64,000 nt of DNA from JACVRW01 sp963739095 (GCA_963739095.1 CAVTZF010000017.1:1-64000); one strand, 5' to 3'; positions 8,328 to 17,725 are shown, numbered from the stretch's first letter. Program-made: numbers and translations. The notes: generated by a model from the letters alone, not told the origin.

Positions 8328-10844
8328 GCCGCCGAGCGTTCTTCGGCGTCGTCGGGCTCGTCCGAGCCCGACGTATCGGTATCCGGCTCGTCCGAGGCTG
8401 TCCGGCTCCTGGGCGTCCCCGTTCGTCTGCTGCGTCTGCACGAGCGCCGCGTCCTCGGCGCCCTGGGCCTCGCCACCGCCGCCCTTGCGCCTGCGCCGGC
8501 GGCCGCCGCGCTTGCGCTTGCCCTTCGGGAAGTTGCGCAGCAGCTCGCGCGCCAGCGCGCTCGGCTTGCGGGCCATGCGCATGCGCGCACCGTCCAGCAC
8601 CTGCTGGGCCTCCGGCGTGTGCGCCAGGGCAGCCGCGAGCAGCGCAGCCGACAGCCGGCGGTCCTGCTTGCGCGCGGCCTGGACGAGCCGGCGCGCGTTG
8701 CGGGCGTGCGCAGCGCCGGCAGAGTTGACGAGCAGGCCGAGCAGGCGCTTCGTCTCGGGCCAGCGCTGGACGGCGTACTCCTCGTGGACTTCGCGCGAGT
8801 ACTCGGCCAGGTGCCAGAGCCAGCGTGCGGCCTGGTCGCGGCGCCCGATCTGCTTCTCGGTCAGCGCCTGCAGCAGCAGCTTGACGCCCTCGCGGCGCTC
8901 GTCGCGGGACCAGCTGCCGACGATCTCGACAGCGTCGTCGAAGGCCTCCGGGTCGCGCAGGTTGCCGACCTCCGACAGAGCGCGCAGGCGCAGCTGGGTG
9001 TTGCGGTTGCGGCGCAGGCAGGTGATCAGGAAGAGCCGGCGCAGCTCGCCCGACGAGTCGAAGTGCAGCATCGCCTTCGCGCGTCGCCAGTTGTTGGACG
9101 CGACGCGCGCGCCCGCCAGCATCGCCCAGGCCTGCTGCTGGCCCCAGGTCAGGTGCTCGACCGCCATGCGCCAGAGCTCGCGCTCGAAGACCTGCGCGCG
9201 CCGCTCCTCGTCGGCCGTGACCGGCACGACGCGGCGCTCGACCCGCAGCCGCCGCCCGCGGCCACGGCGCACCGGGCCTACGACGATCGCCCCGCCTCGG
9301 TACACGTCACGGTCGAGCAGCGAGTGAAGGGTGACCACGGGGTCGTCGTTCGGGGTGGCCGGGTGGACGAAGTCCACGACGATCCCCGCCTCCTTGCCCG
9401 GCGTACGGCGCGTGACGCGCCCGACGCGCTGCTGGTAGATGCGCTTCGACGCCGTCGGCGCGAGGTGCATGCAGACCGTCGCGCGCGGCGAGTTCCAGCC
9501 CTCCGCGAGCAGCTGGGCGTTGACGAGCACGTCGATGTCGCCGCTCTCGTAGGCCGCCAGGATGCGCGTGAGCTCGCGCTTGGGGGTCTCGCCCGAGACG
9601 GCCTTCGCCTTGATGCCGGCTTCGCGGAAGGCGTCAGCGACGTTGTGCGCGTGGCGCACACCGGCCGAATACACGACGCCCGGCAGGTCCTTGAAGCGCG
9701 TCTTGTAGAGGTCTGCGACCGCCAGGTTGAACGGCGTCTGGTCGAGCAGGGCGGCCAGCTCTTCCTGGTCGAAGTCCTGGTCGACCTCACCGCGTCGCAG
9801 CGGCACCTTCGAGATCGAGCGCACGCCCACGCCGGGCGGGATGCGCACGCAGCGCAGCGGCGCGATCACGCCGCGGCGCGCGGCCTGGGCCAGATCGAAG
9901 CGCGAGGTCTGGGTCGGGAAGAGGTCCGTGACGTGGCGGGCGATCAGCGCGCCGGTGGCGGTCATGCCGACGAACACCGGGCCGACCCACTGGCGGATCG
10001 CCGCGCTCGTCTTCTCGCCGAGCGCCGTGTGGGCCTCGTCGCAGATGACGATCGTGTAGGCGTCCGAGACCTTGGCTGGGTTGCGCACGAACCACTGATA
10101 GGTCTCGACCGTGACCGGCCCGCCGGCCGGCGGCTCGCCCGCGCCGTTCTTCAGCAGCGGCGGCGAGATGCGGTCCTTGTAGCCGCGGTCGCGCAGCTCG
10201 CCGAGAAACTGGTCGACGAGGTTGCGGCGGTGGGTGAGGATCAGGATTCCGCCGGTGCGGGAGGCCTCCACGAAGCCGAGCGCGGCGACTGTCTTGCCGG
10301 CGCCGGTCGCGTGCTCGAACCAGAAGCGGCGCGCCGAGCCGGGGTCCTCGAGCAGCGCCTCGCTGGCGGCTACCTCCTCGGCCTCCTCGTCCGGATCCCA
10401 GTCGAGCGGCTCCTCGTCCGGCAGTTCGTCGCCCTCGAGCTCGACCTCGCCGGAGTGGAGCTCCTCGTCGCCCGCGGCGTTGCGGCCGTTGCGGGACAGC
10501 TGCAGCTCGGTGGTGAGCGCGATCAGCGTGCCGGACAGTGCGTCGACCTGGTGGGCGGACAGCTTCGTGCCGTCGACCAGGTGCGGCTCCTCCTCGGAGA
10601 GCAGGCGCTCGAGGCCGAGCATCAGGGAGTAGTTGCGGCGCCACTCGACCGAGGGCTCCGTGCGGCCGCCGTGGATCTCCTCGAGCGCTGAATCGAGCGC
10701 GCTGCGCCGCGCCGTTCCACGCGCAAGCGCGAGCGCCGCGTCCTCCCCTTCGAGCACGAAGGGTTCGCGCGCAAATTCTTCGGCGCGCTTCAGGTCGTCG
10801 CCGGGGACCGGCGAGGCTTCAGCCACGGAGCTTGTTTCAGCCAC
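8324..10844 (-). CDS. SF2 DEAD/DEAH-box helicase, large C-terminal region, one frameshift near the end
   Basis: About 839 residues. Helicase core: Walker A in ATGAGKTVAALGF, DEAH box in VICDEAHTALGEK, motif III VGMTATGAL, and motif VI in RIYQQRVGRVTR. The C-terminal 350 residues form an all-helical Arg/Leu-rich region ending in a basic KRGGRRRRRKGGGG patch. The open frame runs past into antisense of the regulator, but removing one C near 8393 gives an acidic SDEPDTDTSGSDEPDD tail and a stop at 8324 that shares CTAG with the regulator stop, so that end is preferred. The start is GTG 10844. It resembles stand-alone ResIII-type helicases; the substrate is unknown. Confidence 0.8.
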
Positions 10845-11009
10845 AGGGGTTCAGGCGCTTCTGGGTAAGGGGGACGAGCCGAGCTGGGCCGTCGAGGCTC
10901 AGCGGGGCCGCCCGTCGTGTTCGCCGCTCTCAAAACTTCCCGCGAGCGGCGAACATGCCAAGTCCGAGGTGGACGGCGGCAGACACCATTACAGCACACA
11001 GAAGCGAAT

Positions 11010-11531
11010 ATGGGGTCTGCCATCCTTCGCGTGGTGCGCCGCCTCGCGCCACTTCTCGTGTTCGCAGCGCTGATCGGCTGCGGCTCCGACGACGAGCCCG
11101 CCCCCTCGGTGAACCAGAGTGCGGCGCCCCCACAGTTCCTCGATGGCGGCCGCGACGCCTTCGAGAAGAAGATCGCCTCCGAGCGCGGCACGCCGGTCGT
11201 CGTCAACAAGTGGGCCTCATGGTGCGGCCCCTGCCGCTTCGAGTTCCCCTTCTTCCAGAGCCAGCAGAACAAACGGGACGGCAAGGTCGTGTTCCTCGGC
11301 GTGAACTCCAACGACAACCAGGGCGACGCCGAGGACTTCCTCGCCGATTACCCGGTCGACTTCCCCCACTTCAAGGACCCGAACCTCGAGATCGCGGCGT
11401 CCTTCAACGCGGTCCAGGCCTTCCCCGCCACCGCCTTCTACGACTCGAAGGGCGAGCTCGCCTACGTGCACCAGGGCGGCTACTCGGAGGAGACCAAGCT
11501 CGCCGCGGACATAGACCGCTACGCTCGCTGA
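11010..11531 (+). CDS. TlpA/ResA-like thioredoxin lipoprotein
   Basis: 173-residue membrane-anchored thiol-disulfide protein. The signal peptide RRLAPLLVFAALIGC ends in a lipobox with the acylated Cys, then an acidic linker. The thioredoxin active site is KWASWCGPCRFEF, with a cis-Pro in VQAFPATAFYD. The family reduces or isomerises disulfides outside the membrane, often for cytochrome or envelope maturation; no partner is adjacent. ATG 11010 (MGSAILRVV) was chosen because it puts the signal peptide at the N-terminus; the open frame extends 93 nt further upstream without signal-like sequence. Confidence 0.9.
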   Translation: MGSAILRVVRRLAPLLVFAALIGCGSDDEPAPSVNQSAAPPQFLDGGRDAFEKKIASERGTPVVVNKWASWCGPCRFEFPFFQSQQNKRDGKVVFLGVNSNDNQGDAEDFLADYPVDFPHFKDPNLEIAASFNAVQAFPATAFYDSKGELAYVHQGGYSEETKLAADIDRYAR

Positions 11532-11541
11532 CAGAGCGCCC

Positions 11542-11964
11542 GTGGACGTCCGCGAAGTCCTAACCGACGACGAGCTCGCCGCCGCGCTCGAGCTGCGCGA
11601 GCGGATCTTCTGCGGCGAGCAGGGGGTGTCGCTGGAGGCGGACCGCGACGGGCGCGACCCCGAGGCGACGCACATCGTGGCCGTCGACGGCGGGCGCGTG
11701 ATCGGCACCTGCCGGCTGCTGTTCCGCGGCGGGGTGGCGCGGCTCGGCCGGCTGGCTGTCGAGCCCGACCGGCGCGGCGACGGTGTGGCGGCCGCGATTC
11801 TGCGCGAGGCCGACCGCATGGCCCGAGCGGAGGGCGCGGACGCCATCTCCCTGCACGCGCAGACCTACGCGAAGGAGCTCTACCTGCGCGACGGCTACCA
11901 CGTACGCGGCGCGACCTTCGTCGAGGAGGGCATCGAGCACGTGTCGATGGAGAAGACGCTCTGA
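11542..11964 (+). CDS. GNAT family N-acetyltransferase (ElaA-like)
   Basis: 140 residues with the GNAT acetyl-CoA site: RLGRLAVEPDRRGDGVAA gives the beta4 strand and the R/Q-x-x-G-x-G/A loop, followed by AISLHAQTYAKELYLRDGY. The REVLTDDELAAAL..REEIF-like N-terminus and FVEEGIEHV end are typical of ElaA/PA4866-like acetyltransferases. The substrate is unknown. It starts at GTG 11542, ten bases after the thioredoxin stop, so the two may be cotranscribed. Its TGA overlaps the proposed CTG start of the GalT-like gene. Confidence 0.88.
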   Translation: MDVREVLTDDELAAALELRERIFCGEQGVSLEADRDGRDPEATHIVAVDGGRVIGTCRLLFRGGVARLGRLAVEPDRRGDGVAAAILREADRMARAEGADAISLHAQTYAKELYLRDGYHVRGATFVEEGIEHVSMEKTL

Positions 11965-12950
11965 GCCCCGAGCTGCGCATCGACCCGCTGTCCGGGCTGA
12001 AGGTGATCGTCGCCGGCGAGCGCGGCTCGCGCCCCGGCGCGTTCCTCGACGTGGCCCCGCGGCCGCCGATCGACCGCGAGCGCGACCCGTTCGCGGCCGG
12101 TCACGAGGACCAGACCCCGCCCGAGGTGTACGCGTTGCGCGACAACGGCGACTGGCGCGTGCGCGTCGTCCCGAACCTCTATCCGGCGCTTTCGCCCGGG
12201 GAGCCGGACGGCGACGGGGACCCGCTTGCGAGCGGCCGCGGCGAGCCGGACCTGTTCGCCACCAGACCCGCGCACGGTGCCCACGAGGTGATCGTCAACG
12301 CCCCCGACGCCGTCAGCTCGCTCGCCGAGCTCGAGCCCGAGCAGGTCGAGACGGCGATGTCGGTGTGGCGCGAGCGCATGCGCGCACACTCGGACGCCGC
12401 CTACGTGCACATCATCGTCAACGAGGGCAAGGAGGCGGGCGCGTCGCTGCCGCACACGCACGCGCAGCTATATGCGCTGCCGTTCGTGCCGGCCCAGGTG
12501 GCGCGCGAGCGCGAGCGCTTCACCGCCTACTCCGACCGCACGCAGGGGCGCAACCTGCTCGAGGACCTGCTCCAAGAGGAGGTGCGCCGCGGCGAGCGGA
12601 TCGTCGCGATCGACGACGAGGCGGTGGCGCTCTGTCCCTTCTCGGCGCGCGTCCCCTTCCACCTCCAGATCGTCCCGCGGCGCCCGGCGGCCCGCTTCTC
12701 GGACGACGGGCCGCTCGGCGGGCGCCTTCTGAACGAGACACTGCGGCGGCTCGGCGCCACGCTCGGCACCCTGCCGCCGCTCAACATGTGGGTGCGCACC
12801 GCGCCGCGCGACGCCGAGCGCTTCTGCTGGCGCATCGAGATCATGCCGCGGCTTGCCCAGCTCGCCGGCCTCGAGATCGGCACCGGCGTGCATCTGAACG
12901 TGCTGGCGCCCGAGGCCGCCGCGGAGCAGCTTCGCGCTGCCAGCGTGTAG
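11961..12950 (+). CDS. galT: Galactose-1-phosphate uridylyltransferase-like protein (GalT/HIT superfamily)
   Basis: GalT-fold nucleotidyltransferase, about 329 residues. The conserved N-terminal ELRIDPLSGLKVIVAGER and the histidine-triad-like active site SLPHTHAQLYALPF (nucleophile in H-x-H) are clear. The second half reads WRIEIMPRLAQLAG, as in GalT. The first canonical start is GTG 12003, but that would remove the conserved ELRIDPLSG segment. The only plausible upstream start in frame is CTG 11961, overlapping the GNAT stop as CTGA. The family moves NMP between sugar phosphates; specificity is not resolved. No other Leloir gene is adjacent. Confidence 0.75.
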   Translation: MSPELRIDPLSGLKVIVAGERGSRPGAFLDVAPRPPIDRERDPFAAGHEDQTPPEVYALRDNGDWRVRVVPNLYPALSPGEPDGDGDPLASGRGEPDLFATRPAHGAHEVIVNAPDAVSSLAELEPEQVETAMSVWRERMRAHSDAAYVHIIVNEGKEAGASLPHTHAQLYALPFVPAQVARERERFTAYSDRTQGRNLLEDLLQEEVRRGERIVAIDDEAVALCPFSARVPFHLQIVPRRPAARFSDDGPLGGRLLNETLRRLGATLGTLPPLNMWVRTAPRDAERFCWRIEIMPRLAQLAGLEIGTGVHLNVLAPEAAAEQLRAASV

Positions 12951-12964
12951 CGTCCCCGCGCGCC

Positions 12965-13564
12965 GTGCCCCCGACAACCCGACAGATCCCGCTGTTCGCC
13001 GCCGAGCCGCCCCAGGAGCCGCTGCCCTACGGGCGCTGGGGCGAGGCGCTCGCCGAGCAGTTCAGGGCCAAGTGCGACAGCGAGATCGGCGAGATCTCCT
13101 GGTTCCCCGACCGCACATGGGAGGGCCGCACCTACGTGCCCGCCACCGCGCCCGCGGCGGACGGCGGCGAATGGTTCGGGTTCGTCTCCTACACGCGCGA
13201 GCACGAGGGCGCGCAGGCCACCGACTTCGCCGCCGAGGCCGACTTCACCGAGGAGACCGCCGACCTCAACCCGGACTGGTCGCTCGACCTGTCGGACCAT
13301 GAGATCGGCCACTGGCGCGGCACGCAGGGCCGGCGCGGGGTGATCACGCTCGTCTGGGGCGTCGCGCTCGTGACGAACGGTGCCGTCGCGACCACGGAGC
13401 TCGGGCCGGACAGCACAGACCAGTGCGAGCTCGTCGACAACCGCTTCACGCTCGTCTCGATCGACGCCTTCACGGGCGACTACATCGAGGTGCGCCTGTA
13501 CGGCGCGCGCGGCGCCGAGCTGGCGCGCGAGTCGCTCTACGAAGACGACGACGAAGCCGAGTAG
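12965..13564 (+). CDS. Conserved hypothetical protein, soluble, acidic
   Basis: 199 residues, not assigned to a known functional family. It opens with PTTRQIPLFAAEPPQEPL, contains WFPDRTWEGRTYVPA and a repeated W/D-rich pattern (NPDWSLDLSDHEIGHWRG), and ends in an acidic EDDDEAE tail. There is no signal peptide or membrane segment. GTG 12965 lies 14 bp after the GalT-like stop, and thiI follows 24 bp later, so it is probably in the same transcript. The frame is open much further upstream, but that stretch overlaps galT and is compositionally a shadow. Confidence 0.7.
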   Translation: MPPTTRQIPLFAAEPPQEPLPYGRWGEALAEQFRAKCDSEIGEISWFPDRTWEGRTYVPATAPAADGGEWFGFVSYTREHEGAQATDFAAEADFTEETADLNPDWSLDLSDHEIGHWRGTQGRRGVITLVWGVALVTNGAVATTELGPDSTDQCELVDNRFTLVSIDAFTGDYIEVRLYGARGAELARESLYEDDDEAE

Positions 13565-13588
13565 CCGGGTCGAGATATCTTCCTGCAC

Positions 13589-14788
13589 ATGGGGGACTTG
13601 AGCGCGGAGCCCTGTGTGGTCCTGAAGTTCGGCGAGCTCGCGCTCAAGGGGCGCAACCGGCCCGCCTTCGTGGCCGTGCTCGAACGCAACCTGCGGCGCC
13701 TCAGCAGAGACCTCGACCGGATCGAGATCCGCCGCCGCGGCGGCGTCTTCATCGTGACCGGCGGGGAGCCGCAGACGACCCTGGTGGAGCGCTGCCTCGC
13801 CCTCCCGGGCGTGAGCGTCGTGCAGCCCGGGCTGCGCTGCGAGCGTGATCCCTCCGCCGCGGCCGACGCCGCCGTTGAGCTGCTGCGCGGGCGCCCCGGC
13901 CGGACCTTCGCGGTGCGCTCGCGGCGGCGCGACAAGCGCTATCCGCTGCGCTCGATGGAGCTGTCGCGCGTGATCGGCGACGCGGTGCGCGTCAGGCTCG
14001 GACTGGGGGTCGACCTGTCGGAGCCCGACCTCGAGCTCCACATCGAGGTCGACCACAAGGAGATGCTCGTCTCGTGCGACCGCCTGCGCGGCGCGGGCGG
14101 GCTTCCGGTCGGATCGAGCGGCCGGGCGCTCGTGCTGCTGTCGGGCGGGCTCGACTCGCCGGTCGCCGCCTACCGGATGATGAAGCGCGGCCTGCGCTGC
14201 GACTTCCTGCACTTCTCCGGCCGCCCCTTCACCGGGCCGGAGTCGATCTACAAGGCATACGCGCTGGTCGGGCGGCTCGACCGCTTCCAGGGCGGCTCGC
14301 GCATGTTCGTCGTCTCGTTCGGCCCCGCCCAGCGCCGGCTCGCCACCGCGGGCGCCGGGCGGCTCCAGGTGCTCTCACAGCGGCGGCTGATGGTCAAGGT
14401 CGCGTCCGAGCTCGGCCGGCGCGAGGGCGCCGAGGCGCTCGTGACCGGCGATTCGCTCGGTCAGGTCGCCTCGCAGACGCTCCCCAACCTCGCCGTCGTC
14501 GAGGAGGCGGCGGAGCTGCCGCTGCTGCGGCCGCTGATCGACCGCGACAAGGCTGAGATCGTCGAGATCGCGAAGCAGCTCGGCACCTACGACATCTCGA
14601 TCCTGCCCGACGAGGACTGCTGCCAGCTCTTCTCGTCGCGGCTCGCCGTCACCCGCGGCCAGTCGGACGACCTCCGCCAGATCGAGCGGACCGCCGACAT
14701 CGAGGACATGGTCGACGGCCTCGTCGAATCCGCGCAGCTCTACCGGCCGCGGCTCGACGCGGAACGGCCCGCCCTGACGCCGGCCTGA
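13589..14788 (+). CDS. thiI: tRNA 4-thiouridine synthase ThiI
   Basis: 399-residue ThiI, which adenylates U8 of tRNA and transfers sulfur, and can feed thiamine thiazole synthesis. The N-terminal ferredoxin-like and THUMP domains (VVLKFGELALKGRNR) precede the PP-loop ATPase motif LLSGGLDSPVAAY (about 186-198). It ends soon after DEDCCQLF and lacks the C-terminal rhodanese domain of E. coli ThiI, as in many Gram-positive forms. The start at ATG 13589 is 24 bp after the preceding gene. Confidence 0.93.
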   Translation: MGDLSAEPCVVLKFGELALKGRNRPAFVAVLERNLRRLSRDLDRIEIRRRGGVFIVTGGEPQTTLVERCLALPGVSVVQPGLRCERDPSAAADAAVELLRGRPGRTFAVRSRRRDKRYPLRSMELSRVIGDAVRVRLGLGVDLSEPDLELHIEVDHKEMLVSCDRLRGAGGLPVGSSGRALVLLSGGLDSPVAAYRMMKRGLRCDFLHFSGRPFTGPESIYKAYALVGRLDRFQGGSRMFVVSFGPAQRRLATAGAGRLQVLSQRRLMVKVASELGRREGAEALVTGDSLGQVASQTLPNLAVVEEAAELPLLRPLIDRDKAEIVEIAKQLGTYDISILPDEDCCQLFSSRLAVTRGQSDDLRQIERTADIEDMVDGLVESAQLYRPRLDAERPALTPA

Positions 14789-14796
14789 TCGGCGCC

Positions 14797-15462
14797 TCAG
14801 CCGCCGCCGATGTAGTCGACGTGCCACCACTCGCCGGGCGCGTGGGCCTTCCCCCAGCCGTATTTCCAGCCGATCTGGTCGATCACCGAGCGCATTCCGA
14901 GCGTTGGCACGTCGACGGCCGTGCCCAGCTCGTGGGATGAGGTGCCGGGCGGATTGGCGGGCGCGCCGAACCCGTCGAGGAACGCCTGATAGAGCTGGGA
15001 CTGCTGCGCGTAGGTGCGAAAGGCCGAAGCGGGCCCGCCCGGATAGAGGTCGATGCCGTAGACGCTGAGCGCCTCCGCACGCATGTCGTTCCAGCTCTGG
15101 GCCGCCGCGGGCGTCAGATACAGGTCGCCGAATGGGGAGGGGACCGGGCTCATGCCCAGAGCCGCGCCCGTCGCCGGGATCGGCGCCGGCGCCTGCACCG
15201 ATCCGCCGGCGCCCGCGAGCGCTGACGCACCCTCAGCGACGGTCGGCACTTCGATGGTCGCTCCAGCGATCAGGCCCGAGTCCTCCGGGAGGCCGTTGTA
15301 GACCGCCACCGTGCGGACGGTCAGATTGTTCGCCGTCGAGATCGACCAGAGCGTCTCGCCGGGCAGCACCGTATGCGTCACCGCCGCCAGCGCGGGGGCA
15401 CCGGTGAACAGCATTCCTCCAAGCGAGCAGGCCAGTGAGCCTGCGAGCACGCGTCGCAGCAT
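14797..15462 (-). CDS. Secreted LysM / D-alanyl-D-alanine carboxypeptidase (M15, VanY-like)
   Basis: 221-residue exported peptidoglycan peptidase. The signal peptide runs MLRRVLAGSLACSLGG to APALAA. Next comes one LysM domain (HTVLPGETLWSISTANNLT), a Pro/Ala linker, and an M15 peptidase domain with zinc ligands in SSHELGTAVDVP (HxxGxAxD) and GEWWHVDY (ExxxH). It likely trims peptide stems at the cell wall. The frame is open upstream across the tRNA gene, but ATG 15462 gives the signal peptide. It is convergent with thiI, eight bp apart. Confidence 0.9.
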   Translation of the reverse strand: MLRRVLAGSLACSLGGMLFTGAPALAAVTHTVLPGETLWSISTANNLTVRTVAVYNGLPEDSGLIAGATIEVPTVAEGASALAGAGGSVQAPAPIPATGAALGMSPVPSPFGDLYLTPAAAQSWNDMRAEALSVYGIDLYPGGPASAFRTYAQQSQLYQAFLDGFGAPANPPGTSSHELGTAVDVPTLGMRSVIDQIGWKYGWGKAHAPGEWWHVDYIGGG

Positions 15463-15542
15463 GACGGTCCCTTCGCGGCGCGTTGCGACGCCCCTTCGCT
15501 TGAATGGATCCGCCCGCGTCAGCGGGCTATCTTCTGCGCAGG

Positions 15543-15616
<74 letters not shown>

Positions 15617-15688
15617 TACGGGATTTGCAGGGGAAACGCGCAGGCGCTCGGTTGGGCGCCGGTGCGCGCGGGCACTCAACGCGCGGGG

Positions 15689-16633
15689 CTACCCCTGCGG
15701 TTCGTTGTAGGTGTCGTGTTTGTGCAGGACCTGGCCGCCGGGGCCGATGACGCGGCCGGACCGGACGCCCACGTTCGAGATCCCCATGCAACCGATGTCG
15801 CCGCTCGTAAAACGCGACGGCGCGGGTGCGGTGACGCTGAAGCGGGCGTTCCTGACGGTGAAGGTGCCGCGGCGGACGACCGCGTCGACCTGGCGGCCTG
15901 GGCCACCGCAGTCGGGAGGGCCGGCGAGCGCGAGGTTGTTGAATGCGTAGTACCTGGATGCGATCGGGCCCTGCGCCGGTCCGTGGTCGACCTTGAGCAT
16001 GCCGTGGCTGAAGCTGCCGCTTGAGAGCTCGCCGGCGCCCGAGCTGTCGAGGCCGTGGCGGGCGGCCAGCTTGATGCCGCCCCCGCGGGCGTCGACGACG
16101 ACGGGGTGTGTGAAGCTGCGGGGGCGTGAGAGCGCCTGCCAGCGGCCGCCGAGTTTGATGCGCACGCTGCCGCTCGCCCGGCTGATGGTGAACTGCGGCG
16201 ATTTCAGCGGCGGGTTGCGGCGGGTGAAGCTGATCCGCAGCGAGCCGAGGCTCGATTTGAGCTCGCCGGCCGGCGTCTTGGCGGTCGCCCAGTAGGTGAA
16301 CTCGTCGTCGCCTGTGTAGGCGGGGTCGGCCTGCCAGATGCCGCTGCCGGACCGTTCCAGCTTGAGGTACCCGTGCCGTGGCTTGCTCTCGATGTGGTAG
16401 CGGTAGTTGCTGCCGTCCGGAACGTGGCAGGTCGCTGTGACGGTCAGCCGCTCACCGGCCTGCGCCTCGCCGGTGGCGTTGTCGCAGGTGAACGCGTCCG
16501 GTTCGGTGCCGCTGACGATGGCGTAGCTTGATTCCGCCGCGGGCGCGGCGAGCGCGAGCGCCGCCGTGAGCGCGCAAGGGATGAGGGCTGCGACTCGTCG
16601 GATCGTCTGCGTGATTCCAAGCGCGGTCACCAT
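15689..16633 (-). CDS. Secreted protein with cadherin/Ig-like region, hypothetical
   Basis: 314 residues with a signal peptide (hydrophobic AALIPCALTAALALAAPAA near residue 14). Cys pairs lie in FTCDN, TATCHV, PDCGGPG and GCMG. The region YTGDDEFTYWATAKTPAGE resembles a bacterial Ig/cadherin-like repeat. The rest is beta-rich with no catalytic motif seen. It is probably an extracellular surface or matrix protein. ATG 16633 is the natural start for the signal peptide. Function is unknown; there is no operon partner within 90 bp. Confidence 0.7.
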   Translation of the reverse strand: MVTALGITQTIRRVAALIPCALTAALALAAPAAESSYAIVSGTEPDAFTCDNATGEAQAGERLTVTATCHVPDGSNYRYHIESKPRHGYLKLERSGSGIWQADPAYTGDDEFTYWATAKTPAGELKSSLGSLRISFTRRNPPLKSPQFTISRASGSVRIKLGGRWQALSRPRSFTHPVVVDARGGGIKLAARHGLDSSGAGELSSGSFSHGMLKVDHGPAQGPIASRYYAFNNLALAGPPDCGGPGRQVDAVVRRGTFTVRNARFSVTAPAPSRFTSGDIGCMGISNVGVRSGRVIGPGGQVLHKHDTYNEPQG

Positions 16634-16724
16634 GAGTTAACGCGCCAGGGTCGTCGGGATTTCTGAGGGCGGGAGGGCTGCAGCGCCCGAGGACTCGGAG
16701 CGAGCCCAGCAAAGACCGCGCGGG

Positions 16725-17339
16725 CTACCAGAGAACCGCGGGCGACGTCTGCGGTGGGCGCGCGCTGCAGCTGCGTCGCCGCTGGTAGATGAGGAGAGCG
16801 ATCGCGCCGTTGACCATGCAGTAGTAGAGCGGGTAAACCAGCAGGGAGGCGTCGAGGGCCCCGACGGCGCCCGCCGCCAGCGCGCCGCCAAGGCTCGCCA
16901 GGGCGAACGTCACGAGCGTCTCGGACTGGGGATTGCGGTAGGTCTTGGGCACCATCATCGCGGCCCCGATGAGGTCTGCCGCTACCACGCAGGCCGTGGC
17001 GACGATCGGCTCGTCGGCGACGATCCACCCGGTCACCCCGACACCCGCGACGGCGATCACCATGAGCTCAGCTGGACTCACGCCTCCTTCGCCGCGGCTG
17101 ATCGCGAGCACGAAGATGAGGCTGGTGAGGGCGGCCTGGGCGCCCGCCATGATCAGGCTCCACGACGCGCCGTCGGCCCGCTGGGACAAGCAGACCACGA
17201 TCGCCAGGACGCCCCAGATCAGCCACGTCCCCGGATGCGGCCGGGTGGTGCCGCGGAGTATGTCGCGCACGTACGGAATCGTGTCCGCGACGCCGATCAC
17301 TCCGGCCAGGACACCGGCAACGGGGACGATCTCGGTCAT
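16725..17339 (-). CDS. Seven-helix PQ-loop-like (SWEET/PQLC-type) membrane protein
   Basis: 204-residue integral membrane protein with about seven hydrophobic segments. Two related segments carry PQ-loop-like features: IPYVRDILRGTTRPHPGTW at about 20-38, and MMVPKTYRNPQSETLVTF in the second half. Each has a Pro at the helix break, a basic residue and a T/S-rich stretch, as in SWEET/PQ-loop transporters with internal duplication. PQ-loop proteins carry sugars or cationic amino acids. ATG 17339 overlaps the SpeD-like stop (ATGA), so it is translationally coupled to that enzyme and may move its substrate or product; this is inference. Confidence 0.7.
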   Translation of the reverse strand: MTEIVPVAGVLAGVIGVADTIPYVRDILRGTTRPHPGTWLIWGVLAIVVCLSQRADGASWSLIMAGAQAALTSLIFVLAISRGEGGVSPAELMVIAVAGVGVTGWIVADEPIVATACVVAADLIGAAMMVPKTYRNPQSETLVTFALASLGGALAAGAVGALDASLLVYPLYYCMVNGAIALLIYQRRRSCSARPPQTSPAVLW

Positions 17340-17725
17340 CGCTCGAGCACGGTCACCGCGGGCGTGCCGCCGAAGTGCGCGGCGGCGATCGCGGCCGCCG
17401 CGTCCGGCTCGAACGGCCGGCACGAGAAGATGTCGATGAAGCACCGGCCCCACACCTCATCCGCGTGGAGCGTGATGGAGCTGGTCTCGATGAACTGCAT
17501 CGCCGACCACCCCTCGAGTTCGTCGTCGCCGAACCTCTCGAGCGCAAGCGGGCCGTGCGCGCGCATGCCGATGGCGTCGACCAAGGTCGGCACGAAGCGA
17601 CGGATGCCGTCGGGGTCCGCGAGCGAGCTGCGGTCGCACCCGTGCAGGTCGATCGCCGCGAGCATGCCCCAGGGGGCAAGAGTCCGACGACGGAGGCCGG
17701 GACGAACGGCGATCGTCTCCTTCAT
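17336..17725 (-). CDS. speD: S-adenosylmethionine decarboxylase-like proenzyme (SpeD family)
   Basis: 129 residues, the length of class 1b SpeD. The core reads LAAIDLHGC, then QFIETSSITLHADE, then IDIFSCRPF. Aligned to Thermotoga SpeD, the pyruvoyl-forming Ser is S82, the processing His H87 and the catalytic Cys C102. The spacings (5 and 20) equal those of S63/H68/C83. The residue before the cleavage Ser is Thr, not the usual Glu. Known members decarboxylate AdoMet for spermidine synthesis, and some relatives have moved to arginine or ornithine. No spermidine synthase is nearby, so the substrate is open. Both ends overlap neighbours as ATGA. Confidence 0.82.
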   Translation of the reverse strand: MKETIAVRPGLRRRTLAPWGMLAAIDLHGCDRSSLADPDGIRRFVPTLVDAIGMRAHGPLALERFGDDELEGWSAMQFIETSSITLHADEVWGRCFIDIFSCRPFEPDAAAAIAAAHFGGTPAVTVLER

